In this document: piece after piece, positions 59,738 through 64,000 of the stretch | Layout: each line of letters begins with the position of its first letter | Position numbering within the stretch: position 1 is the stretch's first letter | Origin: Brienomyrus brachyistius | Lineage: Eukaryota; Chordata; Actinopteri; Osteoglossiformes; Mormyridae | Assembly (NCBI RefSeq): GCF_023856365.1 | Contig: NC_064538.1 | Coordinates: 3,985,832-4,049,831 of the forward strand | Reading direction: 5' to 3' | Length of the DNA stretch: 64,000 nt | Notes under the pieces: generated by a model | Told to the model about the DNA's origin: nothing | Databases searched by the model: none | What the model saw: the letters and a program-made list of their open reading frames with translations, nothing else | Translations under genes and position numbers: made by a program

Positions 59738-61510
59738 CAGTGTGTGTGTGTGTGTATCAGTGTGTGCATTTCTTAATATTCATCTGAATGACCTTTCCGG
59801 ACTATAGGTAGATGGGTTGCTAATTCTTTGTTAATACTCAGCAGTCAGTATAATTTTTTGCACACACACGCACATACATATTTATATAACTTGTGCTCAT
59901 TTGTGGTGTAAATATAAGATTCATCCTGGAAAAAAATCATTAAAATGTATTATTTATATCAATTCCAACGTAGGTTTTCCCTTTTACTTCACTAGTATGC
60001 CGCTTGTCTCTTCTTTATTTTTGGTCTTGTGTATTTTGTCTCTGGTTTGATAAACATGGGAGCCCAAGTGCCTGAATGACAATAAAGATATTCTATTCTA
60101 TTCTATTCTATTCTATTCTATTCTATTCTATTCTATGCTATATCCTGGGTGTGTGACCAAAGCATCTCCTGCCCCTTGGTTACGGTTCAGGTGTACGGCT
60201 CCGAGGGATCCCTGCAGATGGAGAACAGGAATCCGCTGGGCATCTCCGATCACAGCCGTTCGCCAGGCCCCTGCCCCCAGAGCGCCGCCGACCGCTTCCG
60301 GGACGCCCACGGAGAACTGCTGCGGCATTTCCTCCGCACACTCCGAGGTCAGGTGACACGGCAGTCACGGATGGCCTCCTCGGTGTAGTGATGGGACCCC
60401 ACAATCACAATAATGTCACGGATCTCTAACCCAAGCTAAAGTTGGAACACAGCTAGCGTTAGCCACAGGCACAGGCTCCTCCAAAAACCAGCCATTTAGC
60501 TTCTCTTCCCCTAATATGTAGATGCTAAGCCAACATAAAGCATGACTACAGGTCAGATGCTAAGCTAATACGAAATATAATTGTACATCAGTTGCTATGC
60601 TAACATATAGTATGACTGCAGGTCAGTTGCTATGCTAACATATAGTATGACTGCAGGTCAGTTGCTATGCTAACATATAGTATGACTGCAGGTCAGTTGC
60701 TATGCTAACATATAGTATGACTGCGGGTCAGTTGCTATGCTAACATATAGTATGACTGCGGGTCAGATGCTAAGCTAATACAAAATATAATGCTAATGAG
60801 ATGCTAAGTTGACATAGAAAGACATTGAGGGGTTAATAAAGGACAGTTGGACAAAGGCATGTAAAAGCAGAGTTTGAAAAGACTTCATCAGATGTCTGAT
60901 TACCTGATTAGACAAGCAACGGGGACAGATAGCAGTGAAACGAACGCATTTGGCAAGCAAGCCGAAAACCAACATCTTAAACGTTGAAAATGATTTTAAT
61001 CTCTGCTCTATAAAAATGAAAATGTGCCTTGAGGCTGTTGTGATACAAGAAGAGCTGAACTGTATCAACATGTGGTTTGCTGGGCTTTCATTTGTTTTTT
61101 TTTGTCCCAGGAGAATTTAAAAATATGGCATGTCAGTGTGTTGTAGGGCATAACATAACACCCATATACCAACTGTCTGTCTGCCCGTCCATCCACCCTC
61201 CAAGCCTAAGCCATCCACAGCAATGTAGACCCACTGATCTTCCTGAACTAATGGGGGGGGGGCAAAACATAACCCTCACCTGGATACCCAGACATAAGCA
61301 GTCATTGTGCGCGAAGCACGCAGTTAGACGCAGCCCCAACATGTGTTTCTGCCCCCAACAGGACGGGAGGCACCGTTCTTCAGCAAAGAGCAGTACCTGT
61401 GGACGGTGCAGGTGGCGGCGGCCGCGGAGCAGTCCTGGAAGAACGGCTCTGCCGTGGACCTGCGCCACATGGCAGCCAACAGCACCACCACCATCAAGAC
61501 TGAGGCGTGA
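56825..61510 (+). CDS. Gfo/Idh/MocA-family oxidoreductase-like protein (inositol dehydrogenase-like), 5' end uncertain
   Basis: Eight exons join in one frame (452 aa plus stop as read): 56825-57340, 58079-58149, 58264-58372, 58477-58607, 58844-58951, 59523-59641, 60191-60347 and 61362-61510. All junctions are GT-AG and phases agree. The Rossmann part begins GLAVFGAGSGS near 57147 and includes LLYVVDD, VTGVIVCSPPNEA and GKGVFCERLPSLD. The C-terminal alpha/beta part includes GFYKRFDP, GGIFHGVAVHDIDIICWML, VSVSMKFPSGAIASLDVS and YGSEGSLQMEN. This is the layout of bacterial myo-inositol 2-dehydrogenase (IolG/YrbE) and of YrbE-like fish proteins; I know of no clear human counterpart. Key residues differ from the enzyme consensus: GxGxxG ends in Ser, EKP is ERL, and the Asp four before the catalytic His is Gly. 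The Ser/Pro/Gly-rich stretch of about 105 residues before the Rossmann fold is unusual; the true exon may start later, for example after the AG at 56965-56966. The start codon is not placed; an in-frame ATG exists at 56706. Confidence 0.85.
57867..57976 (+). mobile_element. Truncated SINE tail in intron 1 of the oxidoreductase-like gene
   Basis: GGTTGGCGCCCCATCCTAGG ... CAACCCTGAATAGGACCAGC, then AAAATGGATGGATG; 3' part of the 29117-type element. Confidence 0.65.
59248..59362 (-). mobile_element. Second SINE family, antisense, in intron 5 of the oxidoreductase-like gene
   Basis: On the minus strand: TGTGGCTCAGCGGGTCAGAA ... GCTTCAAATGCCATGA ... GGGCCCTTGAGCAC. Preceded on the plus strand by a (GTGG)n run (59213-59240). 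Confidence 0.65.
59656..59756 (+). repeat. (GT)n microsatellite beside a splice donor
   Basis: About 100 bp of GT with two ATCA interruptions. It starts some 15 bp after the exon 6 donor (gtgcgt at 59642) of the oxidoreductase-like gene. Confidence 0.95.
59985..60134 (+). mobile_element. LINE 3' end with (TTCTA)n tail
   Basis: Sequence ending TGAATGACAATAAAGATA followed by about nine TTCTA units (60091-60134), the typical 3' end of a fish non-LTR retrotransposon. Lies in intron 6 of the oxidoreductase-like gene, ending some 55 bp before the acceptor of exon 7. Confidence 0.65.
60591..60765 (+). repeat. 35-bp minisatellite, 5 units
   Basis: Unit begins GTTGCTATGCTAACATATAG and ends TATGACTGCAGGTCA; starts at 60591, 60626, 60661, 60696 and 60731. 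Degenerate related units flank it (about 60530-60590 and 60766-60800). Lies in intron 7. Confidence 0.95.
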
Positions 61511-64000
61511 CACGTCACCTTCATGGGGTGATTCGTTTTCACTCAGCGTCACCTGGACTGTCGCTCTCTTTGGCTCACATTTCTCCTCCCTCTCGCCCTG
61601 TTTGACAGTAAACGCTCCGTCTCGCAGTAAGTTTATCGGGTCTATAAGCGGGGTCAGGTGCAATAGGAGCCAGACTGATGGTCTGTTGCAAGTCATCGTT
61701 TCGAAAGCTGATTTCATCCCGCTCGAGCTAAGGAGGGACGAAGGCCTAGAGATCCGTCCTTTAGAAATATATACCAGCTCTATGCTTTATCAGTTTAGGA
61801 TCACGCTGGGCATGTGGTCGGTTATTAGAGGATCACCAGTGATACTCTACCTGCACTAAGAATATAGTGACGGTGTGCGTTTTCCAAATAATCCAAATTT
61901 GTTTTTAGAAAATAGTCATGAAAAAAACTCACTAGGAGTAGAGTTTGTAGCAGATCCACATTTGGGTAATTTAACTGAAGTCTTATTAAGGCTTGTCTTC
62001 CAAACGTACTATTGTAACTGTGACATTATGCTCCGAAGACGTACTGTGTTCCGGTGACTGTTCTGGTGCTATCTCCCTGTGCTTTTGTGACATATATGTA
62101 CATATAATTACACTTCTCCAGTTTTGTTATATTTAGTTCTTTAGTTTGTTTTTCTTCTGAAGAATTCATCAGTATAAAAATATGGCTCCGAGGTTGTGTC
62201 CCTGCCAGAGGCGCTCGGTGGGATTGTGAAGGTAAACATATAAACTTAGTGTGGAGTGAATTTCACACACTTTATTCCAGGTAGGAGGTTAGAAAGCACG
62301 TTTCACCATGATGCTTTTGCAGTCGCAGGGGAAGTTTGAAGCGAATCATATCCTCGACAAACAGTACAGAACTACTGCTGTCTGTCATGGGCAGACATGG
62401 GCTCGCAACCTGCTAGCTGCCAGTTCAAATGCCGGCAGGTATCTTGATGTTGTACCCTTGAGCAAAGTTAACTAAGGCAAAATGCTGCAGTCATCGTTCT
62501 CCAAAACACTCTCTCCACATTCATCCTCCAAAAAACATCACAACACACTGCGGCTCCCACACACTTCTCTCGATACACTCTCTTCCCTTCTCTCACACCG
62601 CTCCCTTCACCGCAGCTCCCGCCCGACACACACGCTACCCTAACCCTGTGCCAAAGTGACATTTGATAAGTTGCTTTGATTTGTGGATACCAGCACAGAT
62701 CAAATATCATTAACTGTAAAAAATATGAAATGGCATGATTATTCTATAGCGAAAAGCAGGACTGCTGGAGCCTGTCTGTGAAGCAATACATCCACGACTG
62801 GCCGTGAGACAACGCTGTAAAAATAAGCCACGTCCTCTCTACCTAAAATGGGAGAGAAAACTTACAATGTTGTACAGCTCTGAAGATGAAACCGAAATCT
62901 AAAATCTTAAGATTATCATTTAATACTGCATTTATGAGTAACATTTCATTTGATTCCTTTGATGTCTAACCAGCCAGGACAATTACCATCAACCCCGAAA
63001 GCTAGTGCTACCATTTCTGAACAGAAAATTTCATGCAAATATATACTTTCTCTATCAGGTTTTTTTTTTTTTTTTTATAAAAGGGATAACGTAATAAAAT
63101 ATTTTAACCACATTTTCATTTTATTTCGTATGAGGGTGAAAGACAAGGCATCTCCTTTTGTCATATATACATTCGCCACCAGATGAAAGTGATGAATTGG
63201 ATAATTAAACCCACCTACCACCTTTTAGTCATCTGCCACCTGGGTTGCATGATGTCCAAGTCCTTTTTTACGTAATTATAGTACAATACTCTGTACACGG
63301 AAATGTTTCCAGTAGTTCAACAATTATCACCCCTCTTAAATCGGCTACACTTTTCATCTGTGCACAGTAACATGCCACATATAAATATGGCGAAGGTGTC
63401 TGCCACGTAAGGTAGCGACAGCTGGGATGTAGGACAGGAAGAACAACAATACCGGTTGCTAGGCAGCCACTAGGTCACCACTTTAGGAAGACGGACGGAA
63501 CGTGAAATTTCATCAGAAGAAGAAAGTCCAGCCCTGCATCACCCTCGAACAACTTTACATTAAGTGCTGAGACAGGTCATGAAAAAGCCTTTCGGTATGA
63601 AATTCGATTATCAGGATTCCTGTAGATGAAAAGATGAAAAAAAGAAGAAACGAATGAATGAACACTGAAGAGGGTTTCTCTCAGAGTATAATTCAGAGAT
63701 AAATAGGACACCTTGCCCTGCAAGGACATTCAGAACACCATTAAAAAACAATAGAATACAATGTCAATGAAAGGTAAGAATATCAAAACAAAAAGATTTC
63801 AGTTCTAGCTTTTGTTATACAGGGAAAAACACTTCACACTGTCATCACGCTGAATATTGCAAAAGGACTAAACTTAAACTTAGCATGTTTAATGCTGTCG
63901 ATGTCTCCCTTTATCATTATTAATTATTTACAAATGTAAGGGGGGAAAAAACAGTTCTGTGAAAGCCTGAAAGCGGAAGATGGGATGTCGGCAGGGTACT
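61511..64000. other. 3' flank of the Gfo/Idh/MocA-like gene
   Basis: No convincing coding exon on either strand. A SINE fragment lies at about 62388-62475 and a T-run at about 63060-63076. Part of this is the 3' UTR of the gene ending at 61510, with no clear poly(A) choice. Confidence 0.45.
62388..62475 (+). mobile_element. Second SINE family, fragment
   Basis: GGGCTCGCAACCTGCTAGCTG ending with AGTTCAAATGCCGG and ACCCTTGAGCAAAGTTAACT; box B and body of the family at 30354. Confidence 0.5.

Noticed and set aside
61077..61859. 260-codon plus frame over the last exon of the oxidoreductase-like gene
   Set aside because: Out of frame with the real exon and runs through intron and 3' flank; the spliced frame ends at 61510.

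Overview
The window reads as a piece of a ray-finned (teleost-type) fish genome. It has short GT-AG exons in large AT-rich introns, many palindromic hAT-type MITEs, tRNA-derived SINEs with ATGG tails, non-LTR retrotransposon 3' ends and long simple repeats. Nothing prokaryotic or viral was seen. Gene models come from reading splice junctions by eye and comparing translations with remembered protein families; no alignment or database search was possible.

Three genes are recognised with confidence. gpr153 (orphan 7TM receptor, + strand) has five coding exons from 5310 to 26364 and encodes 639 aa. hes3 (bHLH-Orange-WRPW repressor, the her3-type gene of fish; - strand) has four exons from 35565 down to 34349 and encodes 240 aa. 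rer1 (ER retrieval receptor, - strand) has six coding exons from 47691 down to 45424 and encodes exactly 196 aa. gpr153 and hes3 converge tail to tail as they do on human 1p36. rer1 is also a 1p36 gene in human but is not its neighbour there.

From 50.6 to 54.3 kb lies a tandem duplication of a small C2-H2 finger gene related to the CGGBP1/hAT-derived type. The 81-codon ORF is almost unchanged between the copies while the flanking DNA has diverged strongly, and a third, gene-less partial unit follows. From 56.8 to 61.5 kb there is an eight-exon gene of the Gfo/Idh/MocA oxidoreductase fold (myo-inositol dehydrogenase-like). It is fully open and correctly spliced, but three signature motifs are altered: the dinucleotide-binding GxGxxG, the Lys of EKP and the Asp four residues before the catalytic His. 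This makes a conserved-fold pseudoenzyme a serious possibility and is the most interesting item here.

The remaining sequence is intron and intergenic DNA. It holds at least four well-delimited foldback MITEs (two with target-site duplications), LINE and SINE pieces, two minisatellites (21 bp and 35 bp), long (GT)n and (AGTC)n tracts, and three sites matching the CTCF core motif. No tRNA, rRNA or CRISPR features were found.
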